Positions 1-10,555 of a DNA stretch of 64,000 bases are shown here, piece after piece (within the stretch, counting starts at the first letter, position 1; each line of letters starts with the position of its first letter). The notes beneath the pieces were generated by a model that searched no databases, was not told where the DNA came from, and saw nothing but the letters and a program-made list of their open reading frames with translations. The position numbers were made by a program, and so were the translations under genes. The stretch is from Cryobacterium suzukii. GTDB lineage: Bacteria; Actinomycetota; Actinomycetes; Actinomycetales; Microbacteriaceae. The stretch lies in the NCBI RefSeq assembly GCF_004403185.1, contig NZ_SOHJ01000004.1, forward strand, positions 310,001 to 374,000, written 5' to 3'.

Positions 1-2
1 CG

Positions 3-596
3 ATGGCCTTCATTGAAACCCTCGAGCGCCCCGAAATGGTCGGAGTGAACCCCGAGGTCGGACACGAGCAGATGGCCGGGCTCAACTTCGCCGCCGGCAT
101 CGCACAGGCGTTGTACCAGGGCAAGCTGTTCCACATCGACCTCAACGGCCAGCGCGGCATCAAGTATGACCAGGACCTGGTCTTCGGCCACGGCGACCTG
201 CAGAATGCCTTTGCGCTCGTCGACCTGCTCGAAAACGGCGGCCCGAGCGGCGGCCAGGCCTACACCGGACCGCGCCACTTCGACTACAAGCCCAGCCGCA
301 CCGAAGACGTCGCCGGCGTCTGGACCTCGGCTGCAGCCAACATGCGCACCTACCTGCTGCTCAAGCAGCGGGCCGCGGCGTTCCGCGCCGACCCCGAGGT
401 GCAGGCCGCCCTCGCCGCGTCGAAGGTGCCTGACCTGTCGAACAACACGCTCGCATCCGGCGAAAGCTACGACGACCTGTTGGCCGACCGCGGCTCCTAC
501 GAAGACTTCGACACCGACGCTTACTTCGGTGGCAAGGGCTTTGGCTTCGTGCACCTGCAGCAGCTCGCCCTCGAGCACCTGCTCGGCGCCCGCTAG
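3..596 (+). CDS. xylA: Xylose isomerase, C-terminal part (gene enters from the left edge)
   Basis: Interconverts D-xylose and D-xylulose in the cytoplasm. The reading frame is already open at the window edge, so only about the last 197 residues of a protein usually near 390 residues are present. Metal-ligand segments of the family are visible: NPEVGHEQ (Glu and His), FHIDLNGQ (Asp), KYDQDLVFG (two Asp) and RHFDYKPS (Asp). The family-typical ending EHLLGAR is intact. The ATG at position 3 is an internal methionine, not the true start. A strong hairpin follows at 620-658. Confidence 0.95.
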   Translation: MAFIETLERPEMVGVNPEVGHEQMAGLNFAAGIAQALYQGKLFHIDLNGQRGIKYDQDLVFGHGDLQNAFALVDLLENGGPSGGQAYTGPRHFDYKPSRTEDVAGVWTSAAANMRTYLLLKQRAAAFRADPEVQAALAASKVPDLSNNTLASGESYDDLLADRGSYEDFDTDAYFGGKGFGFVHLQQLALEHLLGAR

Positions 597-619
597 CCCT
601 GTATCACTCCGCATAACTC

Positions 620-658
620 ACACTTGGCCCCGCGAGCGGATACTCCGGGGCCAAGTGT
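620..658. terminator. Hairpin terminator after xylA
   Basis: Perfect 13-bp inverted repeat, ACACTTGGCCCCG at 620-632 and its complement at 646-658, with a 13-nt loop. There is no T-run, as is common in actinobacteria. It lies between the converging xylA and ROK genes and could stop transcription from both sides. Confidence 0.7.
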
Positions 659-797
659 CGCAATTTGCGATGCGTGCGGCACCCAAGCCTCGTGGCCGCG
701 CCCGATATCGGTGCGCGCTACGCCCGTTTGCAGACGGTTATGACTTTGGAGGCAGGCATCACCAGCGACACCGCCTGGCCTATGTATCCAACTGCAT

Positions 798-1943
798 TCA
801 GTCGAGCTGCTCGATCAGCTCATCCACGGCGGCCGCGCACAGGCGCTCGTCGAGCACCATGAGCCCGGCTCCTCGGATGCCCGCATCGGAACCGCCCCGG
901 GCTGGCACGATATTAAGGTGCTGATTGGCTAGGGGAATCGATCGCCGATACACCACTTCGCGAATGCCCGCGATGATCTCTTGCACGTTGATACCCAGCT
1001 GTCCACCAATGACAACGACAGATGGGTTCAGGACGCTCACGCACATAGCGGTGACCTCACCGATGGCTCGCCCGGCCTCGCGCGCAGCGGCAATCGCTGT
1101 AAGGTCACCCATTCTGATGCGATTGGTGACGTCACCAGGCTCAATGTTCACGGCGCCATCGCGACTTAGATACGCCGCTATCGCCGGGGCGCTGGCCGTC
1201 GCCTCGAGGTCACGGTCGTTTGCGGTACCGGGCACCTGCACATGCCCGATGTCGCCTGCGGAGCCACGGGAGCCGCGCTGCAGCACTCCGCCCAGGATGA
1301 TTCCCGCGCCGATTCCCGTGGACACCTTAATGAAGAGCAAGTCATCGACTGCGGGCCACTGGGTAGCTCGCTCGCCAAGGGCGAGCAGGTTCACATCGTT
1401 GTCGACCAGAACCGTGGCGGTCAGTCGCCGGCGCACAAAGGCGGGAATGTCGAAGCCGTCCCAGCCCGGCATAATCGGGGGACGGATGGGGCGGCCGGTC
1501 GAATGCTCTACGGGTCCGGGCACTCCCACACCAATCCCCAGCAGATCTCGCTGCTGCCGGCCGCTGGCGGCGAGTAGGCGCTCCGCCGTGTCGACGGCCC
1601 AAGTGAGAATCTCAGTCGGGCCCTTGGCGATATCAATTACCCGGCTTTCCTGAAGAAGCACGTCGCCGGAAAGGTTGAGCACACCCACGGTGCCGTGGGT
1701 CGCTCCAAGGTCGATTCCTATACAGACCCTCGAGGCTTGATCGAACATCAGGCGCGCGGCGGGGCGGCCGCCGGACGCCGCCGCAGTGCCTGTCGGGGTC
1801 ACCAAGCCGATCGCTGTGAGCGCAGCCAGCCGGTTTACCACGCTGGTTCTCGCCAACCCTGTCTCGTCGACAAGCTCGGATCGCGTTCGCGGCCGTCCGT
1901 CACGGAGCAGTTGGAAGAGGTCGCCGGCACCGGATGAAAACAT
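798..1943 (-). CDS. ROK-family transcriptional regulator (sugar-responsive repressor)
   Basis: N-terminal winged-helix DNA-binding domain (segment RSELVDETGLARTSVVNRL) followed by a ROK sugar-kinase-like domain with the nucleotide-binding motif GIDLGATHGTVGV and the ROK signature from STGIGAGI to GDIGHVQVPG. The cysteines that usually bind zinc just after the GH are absent, as the segment reads GTANDRDLEATAS. The ATG at 1943 is preferred; a TTG at 1973 would add ten residues. It is divergent from the sugar operon at 2092 and probably represses it through the palindrome at 2026-2041. The inducer is unknown, plausibly the imported sugar or a product of it. Confidence 0.88.
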   Translation of the reverse strand: MFSSGAGDLFQLLRDGRPRTRSELVDETGLARTSVVNRLAALTAIGLVTPTGTAAASGGRPAARLMFDQASRVCIGIDLGATHGTVGVLNLSGDVLLQESRVIDIAKGPTEILTWAVDTAERLLAASGRQQRDLLGIGVGVPGPVEHSTGRPIRPPIMPGWDGFDIPAFVRRRLTATVLVDNDVNLLALGERATQWPAVDDLLFIKVSTGIGAGIILGGVLQRGSRGSAGDIGHVQVPGTANDRDLEATASAPAIAAYLSRDGAVNIEPGDVTNRIRMGDLTAIAAAREAGRAIGEVTAMCVSVLNPSVVVIGGQLGINVQEIIAGIREVVYRRSIPLANQHLNIVPARGGSDAGIRGAGLMVLDERLCAAAVDELIEQLD

Positions 1944-2024
1944 CTCTCGTATCCCAAATCGTGAAAAGGCCAATGAGTAAAAAGAACTCTACCGGACCGA
2001 ATGACTGCCTAAAAAGGCTATCTA

Positions 2025-2052
2025 TTGACATCGAGATGTCATAAGTGTTACT
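2025..2052 (+). promoter_or_regulatory. Promoter with embedded palindromic operator for the sugar operon
   Basis: TTGACA at 2025-2030 is a -35 candidate and TGTTAC at 2046-2051 a weaker -10 candidate. TGACATCGAGATGTCA at 2026-2041 is a palindrome with perfect 7-bp arms and a 2-bp centre. It lies inside the promoter, where a repressor would block RNA polymerase. The divergent ROK regulator is the natural ligand (inference). Confidence 0.6.
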
Positions 2053-2091
2053 TTCAATCCAGCAAGGACAAACTACAAGGAGGTAGAAGTG

Positions 2092-2928
2092 ATGAAGTTC
2101 GCCTACGAAGCCAACGCATGGGGCGGTGTAGTGGGTACGCCCGGTGCAGTGACTGATCTCGGATCGGGTTTCTATGTAACGCCCGGAGACGTGCATCACA
2201 CCATCGAGGCGATCGCTGCCGCCGGCTACACCGGAATCGAGTTGTTCGACGGCAACCTCCTCCCCTTCGAGGAATCGATCGACAGCTTCGTATCTGCCGT
2301 ACAGGCCAACGGCCTTGAAATCGCTGGGGTCTACACCGGCGGACACTTCATCTATTCCGATGCCCAAGAGGACGAACTCGCCCGCTTTGATCGGTCCATT
2401 CGGTTAGCCGCATTGGCGGGTGCTCGCCACTACGTAATCGGCGGCGGCGCTGTGCGTTCCACCGGCCGTCGAGCACAGGACTACGAGACGGCCGGCGCCT
2501 TCCTCGACACCGTCGCCGAACGGGCACAGGCAGCTGGCCTCATTCCCAGCTACCACCCGCACCTTGGAAGCATTGCCCAAGCGCCGGATCACATTGATGC
2601 CCTTTTCGCCGCCACCTCAATCGGTCTCTGTGCCGACGTCGCACACATCGCCGCAGGCGGTGGCGATCCCGTAGCCGTCATCCGAAAATACGCCGATCGT
2701 CTGGCATACGTACACCTGAAAGACCTCGATCACGAGACCAACGCTTTCCTTCCTCTCGGCGCTGGCGACCTGGACCTGAATGCCATCATCGCTGAGGTCG
2801 TCGACGCGGGGTATCACGACTGGATCACCGTCGAACTCGACGGATACGAGGGTGACGAAGATGACGCCGCCAAGAGAAGTCTCACATTCCTGCAAAATGT
2901 AACGTTTACCGACCCAGCACGACCCTGA
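2092..2928 (+). CDS. Sugar phosphate isomerase/epimerase-family TIM-barrel enzyme (LgdB-like)
   Basis: About 278 residues of the xylose-isomerase-like TIM-barrel family. Metal-site segments typical of the fold are seen: GIELFDG, IPSYHPHLGS, GLCADVAHIAAGG, YVHLKDLDH and ITVELDGYEGD. A strong ribosome site, AAGGAGG at 2077-2083, fits ATG 2092; GTG 2089 is possible. It is the first gene of the operon that contains a levoglucosan-dehydrogenase-like enzyme, so it is probably one of the two lyase/hydratase steps (beta-elimination of the 3-keto sugar, or hydration of the resulting glucal). Which step cannot be decided here. Confidence 0.75.
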   Translation: MKFAYEANAWGGVVGTPGAVTDLGSGFYVTPGDVHHTIEAIAAAGYTGIELFDGNLLPFEESIDSFVSAVQANGLEIAGVYTGGHFIYSDAQEDELARFDRSIRLAALAGARHYVIGGGAVRSTGRRAQDYETAGAFLDTVAERAQAAGLIPSYHPHLGSIAQAPDHIDALFAATSIGLCADVAHIAAGGGDPVAVIRKYADRLAYVHLKDLDHETNAFLPLGAGDLDLNAIIAEVVDAGYHDWITVELDGYEGDEDDAAKRSLTFLQNVTFTDPARP

Positions 2929-2966
2929 ACACAACCACGATATTTCCGAGCAAAGGAGCATGGAGA

Positions 2967-4127
2967 ATGAAAGTTACGTCAACGCTTATCGCCGTAGTGG
3001 CAGCCGCGGGTTTATTTGCATTGACGGGGTGCACCCCGTCCGCGCAAACCACTGCAACCGAAATTGCACCCGAGGTCACCGCTCAGATAGATGCGGCCCT
3101 CGCGAACATCACCGGCAAGGTTTTTAGTACCGGTCCGAACGGCGAAAAGCCCGCCGGCGTCGGCGCCACAACAGTGACCGACGAACAGGCCACCGAGATC
3201 GCGAGCATGGGCCTAACCGCCGCGATCGTCATGCACTACGGCGGAAATGACTGGGCGAACGCCCAAATCGCCGGCCTCAACGCGGAGTTCGACCGCCTCG
3301 GCATCGAAGTCATCGCGACCACGGATGCTAACTTCAACCCGGCCACTCAAGTGGCCAACATCGAGACGGTTCTGGCTCAGGACCCCGATATCATCGTTTC
3401 CATTCCCACCGATCCTGTGGCAACGGCTAGCGCCTACCGCAAGGCCAGTGAACAGGGCGTCAAACTGGTCTTTATGGACAATGTGCCTGAGGGCTTCGTT
3501 GCCGGTCAGGATTATGTCTCGATGGTGTCGGCGGACAACTACGGTAACGGGGTCACCTCGGCATACCTCCTCGCCCGCGCCCTCGGTGGTGAAGGAACAA
3601 TCGGTGTGATCTATCACGAAGCCGACTTCTTCGTCACACAGCAGCGATACGCTGGCTTCACTAAAACGATCGCCGACGAGTTTCCCGATATTGAAATCAT
3701 TCAGGAGCAAGGAATCGCCGGGCCAGACTTCGCCGGCGATGCCCAAGGTGTGGCCAATGCCATGCTCACTAAAAACCCCGACCTCGACGGTATCTGGGCT
3801 GTGTGGGACGTACCCGCGGAGGGCGTGATGGCCGCTGCCCGAGAGACCGGGCGCACCGATATCAAGATCGCCACCGAAGACCTCGGCACGAACGTCGCCA
3901 TCGCTCTGGCCAAGAATCAGATGATCGTTGGCCTCGGAGCCCAGCTTCCCTATGACCAGGGAACCGCCGAAGCCGACCTCGCCGCGCTCAGCATGCTCGG
4001 CCTGGAGGTTCCGGCCTACGTCGCCCTAAGCTCGCTGCCCGTCGACCACAAGAACGTGCTCGAGGCTTGGGAGACCGTTTACCACTCGGCTCCGCCCGCT
4101 GCCATCAAGGATGCCTACGTCGACTAA
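2967..4127 (+). CDS. Sugar ABC transporter substrate-binding lipoprotein
   Basis: 386 residues of the ribose-type periplasmic-binding family (cluster B). The signal peptide ends in the lipobox LTGC with Cys22, so the mature protein is a membrane-anchored lipoprotein. Segments NDWANAQIAGLNAEFDRLGI and QVANIETVLAQDPDIIVSIP are typical of ribose/xylose binders. It starts 38 nt after the isomerase-family gene with an AAAGGAG site upstream. A hairpin follows at 4142-4175. It works with the ATPase at 5419 and the permease at 6936. The substrate, levoglucosan or a related sugar, is inferred from the neighbours. Confidence 0.88.
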   Translation: MKVTSTLIAVVAAAGLFALTGCTPSAQTTATEIAPEVTAQIDAALANITGKVFSTGPNGEKPAGVGATTVTDEQATEIASMGLTAAIVMHYGGNDWANAQIAGLNAEFDRLGIEVIATTDANFNPATQVANIETVLAQDPDIIVSIPTDPVATASAYRKASEQGVKLVFMDNVPEGFVAGQDYVSMVSADNYGNGVTSAYLLARALGGEGTIGVIYHEADFFVTQQRYAGFTKTIADEFPDIEIIQEQGIAGPDFAGDAQGVANAMLTKNPDLDGIWAVWDVPAEGVMAAARETGRTDIKIATEDLGTNVAIALAKNQMIVGLGAQLPYDQGTAEADLAALSMLGLEVPAYVALSSLPVDHKNVLEAWETVYHSAPPAAIKDAYVD

Positions 4128-4141
4128 TAGTCGATGAGCGA

Positions 4142-4180
4142 CTCGCGGGGCGGCCGGAAACGGTCGTCCCCCGAGAATTT
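4142..4180 (+). terminator. Intercistronic hairpin with T-run (attenuator)
   Basis: GC-rich stem from CTCGCGGGG at 4142 to CCCCCGAG ending at 4175, with a GAAA loop, followed by AATTTT. It lies between the binding-protein gene and the next operon gene. This suits partial termination or 3'-end protection that keeps the binding protein more abundant than the genes downstream (inference). Confidence 0.55.
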
Positions 4181-4235
4181 TGAAAATTGAAGATCCACAG
4201 AACTGTCGAGCCCCGGTGGCTCACGAAAGGTAGTC

Positions 4236-5418
4236 ATGCAAGAGATTAATATCGCCATGATTGGTGGCGGATTTATGGGTAAAGCTCATTCCCTGGCCTA
4301 CGCGGCGATGCCCATGTTCTTCTGGCCGTCTCCGGCGCGACCAATCAAGAAGATCATCGTCGATGTGACCGACGATCTGGCGCGCACTGCCGCCGAGCGA
4401 TACTCGTGGGACGGTTATTCGTCATCGTGGCGCGACGTTGTCAACGATCCCGGGATCGATGTCATCGATATCGCCACCCCGAATAACCTGCACGCCGAGA
4501 TCGCGATCGCCGCGGCCGAGGCCGGCAAACACATCATTTGTGAGAAGCCTCTGGCGCCGACGGCCAGCGAAGCCCGCGGCATGTACGCGGCGGCCCAGAA
4601 AGCCGGCGTGGTAACAGCGGTTGCCTTCAACTACCGCCGCACCCCGGCTGTTGCGCTCGCCAAGAAGTACATCGACGAGGGCGCTATCGGCACCATTCTG
4701 AACTTTCGCGGTACCTATTTGCAGGATTGGAGCGCCGATCCGAACTCGCCGCTCAGCTGGCGTTTCCAGAAAGACATCGCCGGCTCGGGCGCCGTGGGCG
4801 ACATCGGCTCGCACGTGGTCGACCTGGCCCGCTATCTGGTCGGCGAGATTTCCGAAGTCACCTCCCTGGTCTCGAACTTCATCCCCGATCGTCCGCTCCA
4901 GTCCGGTGGTTTTGACGCCCTCGGCGGATCCTCTACGTCTGACGGCCCGCGTGGCGCGGTCGATGTCGACGACGAGGCGATGTCGTTGATCAAGTTCCGC
5001 AATGGCGCAGTCGGCTCCCTTGAGGCAACGCGCAATGCCTGGGGTCGCAACAACTACATCACCTTCGAAATCCATGGCACCGAAGGCTCCATTTTCTTCA
5101 ATTACGAGAACCGTGACGAGCTCCAGGTAGCGTTCAAGAATGACCGCGCCGATCGTCGAGGCTTTCGCACGGTATATACCGGCCCGAACACGCCGTACGG
5201 TGAGTCGCTCTGGCCTATCCCGGCGCTGGGTATCGGCTACAGCGAGACGAAGATCATCGAAGCCCACGACTTCCTCAAGGCAGTCGCTGAAGGCGGAACT
5301 GTCGAACCTAACTTCGCCGACGGCTACCAAGCCGCGCTGGTCGACGATGCCATACTTAAATCCGGCCGAACCGGTGAGTGGGTGCGGGTTCCGGATGTGA
5401 CCGACCCGAACGCCACCG

Positions 5419-5426
<8 letters not shown>
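4236..5426 (+). CDS. lgdA: Gfo/Idh/MocA dehydrogenase, probable levoglucosan dehydrogenase
   Basis: 396 residues. The N-terminal Rossmann motif is GGGFMGKAH, the family motif is CEKPLAPT with its catalytic-region Lys, and the C-terminal substrate-binding sheet domain is complete. Long stretches (SLAYAAMPMFFWP, FRGTYLQDWSADPNSPLSWR, RDELQVAF, ALGIGYSETKIIEAHDF) match what I recall of the characterised actinobacterial levoglucosan dehydrogenase, including substrate-pocket segments. The reaction would be NAD+-dependent oxidation of levoglucosan at C3. Its 3' end overlaps the ATPase gene by 8 nt. The assignment rests on remembered sequence, not on a search. Confidence 0.8.
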
Positions 5427-6935
<1,509 letters not shown>

Positions 6936-6939
<4 letters not shown>

Positions 6940-7907
6940 GCAGCCCCACAACGGCCACTAGGCCATCCCTCATCTCCCGAGCTGTAACTCGATTTGACTG
7001 GCGTAGCAACGTCATCTACATCGCCTTCGTGGTCGTGTTTATTCTGTTCGCCATCTTCCTCAGCAGCGACGGATTCCTCTCCACCAACAACATGCTGAAC
7101 ATAGTGCGGCAGACGGCAACAATTTCGATCATGGCTGTCGCGATGACCTTCGTGATCGCCACGGCCGAAATCGACCTCAGCGTCGGCTCGATCGCTGGCC
7201 TCGCCTCCGTCGTCACTGCCATGGCAACGACCCAATGGGGTCTCGTTCCCGGCATACTCGCCGGGTTGCTCTCCGGGGCCGCTATCGGGGCGATTAACGG
7301 TGGACTCGTAGCCCTACTGAAGGTCCCGTCCTTCCTCGTCACGCTGGGTATGCTCGGCCTCGCAGCGGGGCTCGCGCAGTGGATTACCGCCTCGGCACCC
7401 CAGCCCATCGGCAACACTGTGTATGTGCAGATATTCGGCGGTGGCGACTTCGGTCCAATTCCCGGGCTCCTCGTCTGGACGGTCGTGGCCGTCGCGATCG
7501 GATGGATCGCGATGAACCGGACGAGTTTCGGACGCCGTGTGTTGGCGACCGGCGGAAATCCCACCGCGGCCGCCTACACCGGCATTCGCACAGCACGGAT
7601 TAAATTCACCGTGCTACTGCTCTCCGGTATCGCCGCCGCTATTGCCGGGATGCTCTACGCGGGCCGGCTCGAGTCAGGCCGGTTCCAGTGGGGCCAGGGT
7701 GACGAACTCACAGTCATCGCCGCGGTAATTCTCGGCGGTACAAGCCTCTTCGGAGGCCGGGGGGCGATCATCGGTACGCTCGTCGGCTCACTGTTCATGG
7801 GCCTCATTAACAACGGTCTCATCCTCGCCGGGCTCGACGTCGCCCAGCAGTCGGTCGTGCGTGGCGCGATCATCATCGCAGCGGTCGCTCTGTCGAGGAA
7901 GAAGTGA
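6936..7907 (+). CDS. Sugar ABC transporter permease (RbsC-type)
   Basis: 323 residues, highly hydrophobic, with about 8-10 membrane segments. It carries the conserved ribose-permease motif ATAEIDLSVGSIAGL and the C-terminal motif AVILGGTSLFGGRG. A single permease gene implies a homodimer in the membrane. It is translationally coupled to the ATPase gene (ATGA overlap) and to the dehydrogenase gene that follows. Confidence 0.93.
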
Positions 7908-9016
7908 TGACCAGGCCGCTCCGGAGCGGCATAATAGGAACCGGTTTTATGGGACGTGTGCACACACACGCTGTGCGTTCAGTAGGCGGCGTCGTCGTCG
8001 CCTACGCCGGCCGTGATGCCGACCGAACCCGACTAGCCGCTGACGAAGAGAACGTACCGTTGGCTCTCACGCCAGAAGAGTTGATCGCCCATCCGGATAT
8101 CGATCTGGTGCACATTTGCACTCCAAACGCGCAGCACGTTCCACTAGCCCTGGCCGCAATTGCCGCGGGCAAGCACGTTGTATGCGAGAAACCACTAGCC
8201 CTCACCGCCGACGATGCCCTACTGCTCCAGCGCGCCGCCGATGATGCGGGAGTCGTAAACGCCGTGCCCTTCGTCTACCGCTTCTATCCGACGGTTCGCG
8301 AAGCAAAGGCCCGAATCGCCGATTCGGGCGAACGCATCTGGCTTGCGCATGGCCACTACCTGCAGGACTGGCTCTCGGAGCAGTCGAGCTACAACTGGCG
8401 GGTGACGGACGCGGGATCCCGTGCCTTCGCCGACATAGGTGTGCACTGGTGCGACCTCTTCGAATTCACTACCGGTCATCGCATAGACAAATTGCTCGCG
8501 CAGAGCTCTCGACTCCATGACACTCGTCTCTCGGACGCGGGCGAGGTCCCTGTCTCCACAGAAGACGGTGTGACCATGATGTTCCATACAGATCGCGGTG
8601 CCACAGGCTCCGTCGTGATCTCCCAGGCCAGCCCCGGGCGCAAGAACCAGCTGTGGATGTCGCTCGATGGTGAACACCACTCGTATGCCTTCGACCAGGA
8701 AAATCCAAACGGTCTGTGGATCGGGTCGACTTCAGGAATCTCAATCATTCCGAAGGGCCTTGACGCGGTGAACCACGCTGCCACCGCGCCCTACGTCACC
8801 GTACCGTCCGGACATCCGCAGGGCTACCAAGATTGCTTTGGACTATTCATGCGGGATGTGCATTCTGTAATCAAGGGCAAGGCCGTCAATGGCCTTCCCA
8901 CCTTTGCTGATGGTGTGCGCGCAGCCCAACTGACGGACGCGGTAATCGAGTCTTCGAAATCGGGCCACTGGGTCGACGTAGTACCAACTCGTCAGCCGAC
9001 CTCGAGGGCCGCATGA
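7907..9016 (+). CDS. Gfo/Idh/MocA oxidoreductase (LgdC-like candidate)
   Basis: About 369 residues. The Rossmann motif GTGFMGRVH is at the N-terminus and VCEKPLALT is the family EKP motif. The segment HGHYLQDWL and the metal-free active-site region AFADIGVHWCDL are visible. GTG 7904 and ATG 7907 are adjacent; the ATG sits better behind GAGGAAGAAG. In the levoglucosan route a second enzyme of this family reduces 3-keto-glucose to glucose, so this gene is the candidate for that step by position. It is about as similar to inositol and other sugar dehydrogenases by motif alone. Confidence 0.72.
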   Translation: MTRPLRSGIIGTGFMGRVHTHAVRSVGGVVVAYAGRDADRTRLAADEENVPLALTPEELIAHPDIDLVHICTPNAQHVPLALAAIAAGKHVVCEKPLALTADDALLLQRAADDAGVVNAVPFVYRFYPTVREAKARIADSGERIWLAHGHYLQDWLSEQSSYNWRVTDAGSRAFADIGVHWCDLFEFTTGHRIDKLLAQSSRLHDTRLSDAGEVPVSTEDGVTMMFHTDRGATGSVVISQASPGRKNQLWMSLDGEHHSYAFDQENPNGLWIGSTSGISIIPKGLDAVNHAATAPYVTVPSGHPQGYQDCFGLFMRDVHSVIKGKAVNGLPTFADGVRAAQLTDAVIESSKSGHWVDVVPTRQPTSRAA

Positions 9017-10026
9017 GCCACCTGACGCACCCCGTCACGTTATTCACGGGCCAATGGGCAGACCTCCCCTTCGAGGAGGTGGCACGGCTCGCGGCCTCGT
9101 GGGGCTATGACGGTCTCGAGATCGCCGCGTCGGGCGACCACCTAGACCTAAAGCGCGCCGATGAGGATGCCGCGTACCTCGCATCCCGCCTTGAAATTCT
9201 AGACCGGTACGGCTTGAAGGTCTTTGCCATCTCGAACCATCTCGCCGGGCAGGCTGTCTGCGACGCACCCATCGACTTTAGGCATCAGGCGATCCTGCGC
9301 CCGTACGTGTGGGGAGATGGTGAGGCTGAGGGCGTGCGGCAACGGGCGGCCGACGATATGAAACGTGCTGCGCGCGTTGCCCGAAAGCTCGGCGTCGACA
9401 CCGTAGTGGGATTCACCGGTTCGTCGGTCTGGCCGTACGTCGCAATGTTTCCGCCGGTGCCAGCGTCGGTCATTGAGGCCGGCTACGACGATTTCGCCGC
9501 GCGTTGGAATCCAATCCTCGATGTCTTCGACGATGAGGGGGTTCGATTCGCGCACGAGGTGCATCCCGGCGAGATTGCCTACGATTATTGGACGAGCGTG
9601 CGCACTCTTGAGGCGATCGGTCATCGCACGGCGTTCGGCTTCAACTGGGATCCGAGCCACATGATGTGGCAAAACATCGATCCGGTCGGATTCATCTGGG
9701 ACTTCCGAGACCGCATTTACCACGTGGACTGCAAGGACACCCGCCTGCGCCCCGCCAACGGCCGGGCCGGTGTTCTAGGTTCCCACCTGGCCTGGGGCGA
9801 CCCACGACGCGGCTGGGATTTCGTATCGACTGGACACGGCGATGTGCCATGGGAAGACGCATTCCGAGCTCTGGAGTCGATCGGCTACGGCGGACCCATC
9901 TCGATCGAGTGGGAGGATGCGGGAATGGACCGGCTCCACGGTGCGGCCGAGGCGATCACATTCGTTCGCTCCAAGCTATGGACACGACCGACCGACTCCT
10001 TTGACGCGGCGTTCACAAACCAATGA
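9013..10026 (+). CDS. Sugar phosphate isomerase/epimerase-family TIM-barrel enzyme (LgdB-like, second)
   Basis: 337 residues, longer than the relative at 2092 and more like the long xylose-isomerase-like subfamily. Motifs are SWGYDGLEIAASGDHLD, FAHEVHPGEIAYDYWT (Glu, metal ligand region), FNWDPSHMMWQ (Asp and His), YHVDCKDTRL and [13 protein letters not shown] (Glu). Starts overlap by 4 nt with both neighbours, so it is inside the operon. It is the second lyase/hydratase candidate of the pathway. Its last ~45 residues recur as a fragment at 12669-12854. Confidence 0.78.
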   Translation: MSHLTHPVTLFTGQWADLPFEEVARLAASWGYDGLEIAASGDHLDLKRADEDAAYLASRLEILDRYGLKVFAISNHLAGQAVCDAPIDFRHQAILRPYVWGDGEAEGVRQRAADDMKRAARVARKLGVDTVVGFTGSSVWPYVAMFPPVPASVIEAGYDDFAARWNPILDVFDDEGVRFAHEVHPGEIAYDYWTSVRTLEAIGHRTAFGFNWDPSHMMWQNIDPVGFIWDFRDRIYHVDCKDTRLRPANGRAGVLGSHLAWGDPRRGWDFVSTGHGDVPWEDAFRALESIGYGGPISIEWEDAGMDRLHGAAEAITFVRSKLWTRPTDSFDAAFTNQ

Positions 10027-10349
10027 TGACGCAACCGGAGTCGGCGTTCGTTGTCTACGCCCAAATTCGGGTGAGCGAAGCGAAGCGCGAAAGGTTTCTC
10101 ACAGATATCCTAAATCTCGCTGAGCGCTCCCTCGCCGACGAGACAGACTGTTTGCAGTACGACGTGATCGAACTCGATCGCGCGACCCAACTCTTTGGGG
10201 TCTACGAGGTTTACCGCACTCCAGCTGCTTACGGCTTACACCAGGCCTCACTTCACTTCCACGCGTGGAAGGTCGTGGCAGAGGTCGTCATAGAGGAAGG
10301 AGGCCTCGACGTCCAAACCGGTCGGCGAGTGCCCTCAATCGTCTGCTGA
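10023..10349 (+). CDS. ABM-fold monooxygenase-like protein
   Basis: 108 residues of the small alpha+beta dimeric ferredoxin-like antibiotic biosynthesis monooxygenase family. FVVYAQIRVSEAKRERF, CLQYDVIELD, LFGVYEVYRTPAAYGLHQ and FHAWKVVAEVV follow the family pattern. Members act on quinols or simply bind ligands. Within sugar operons their role is not established. It overlaps the preceding gene by 4 nt. Confidence 0.75.
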   Translation: MMTQPESAFVVYAQIRVSEAKRERFLTDILNLAERSLADETDCLQYDVIELDRATQLFGVYEVYRTPAAYGLHQASLHFHAWKVVAEVVIEEGGLDVQTGRRVPSIVC

Positions 10350-10555
10350 GCGAACTCGGCCGAGTCACCCACTTGACTGACACCCGTATTTTCCCGATCA
10401 GGTCAATTGCGAAGGCGCTCGTTCACCATCGATATTCGCCAAGCACGGCACCCGATTGCAGTGGTTAATCCGTCGGATCCTGTCACACGTACGGGTCTCG
10501 ACGTAATTCGTGGTTCGACTCGAACTGAAAAAAGCGAGAAAAAGGAATATAGATC
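10350..10555. other. Intergenic region before the hydrolase gene
   Basis: No coding sequence recognised. TTGACT at 10373-10378 could be a -35 box. AAAAAGGA at 10541-10548 is the ribosome site for the ATG at 10556. A separate promoter for the last two genes of the cluster is possible but not demonstrated. Confidence 0.35.
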
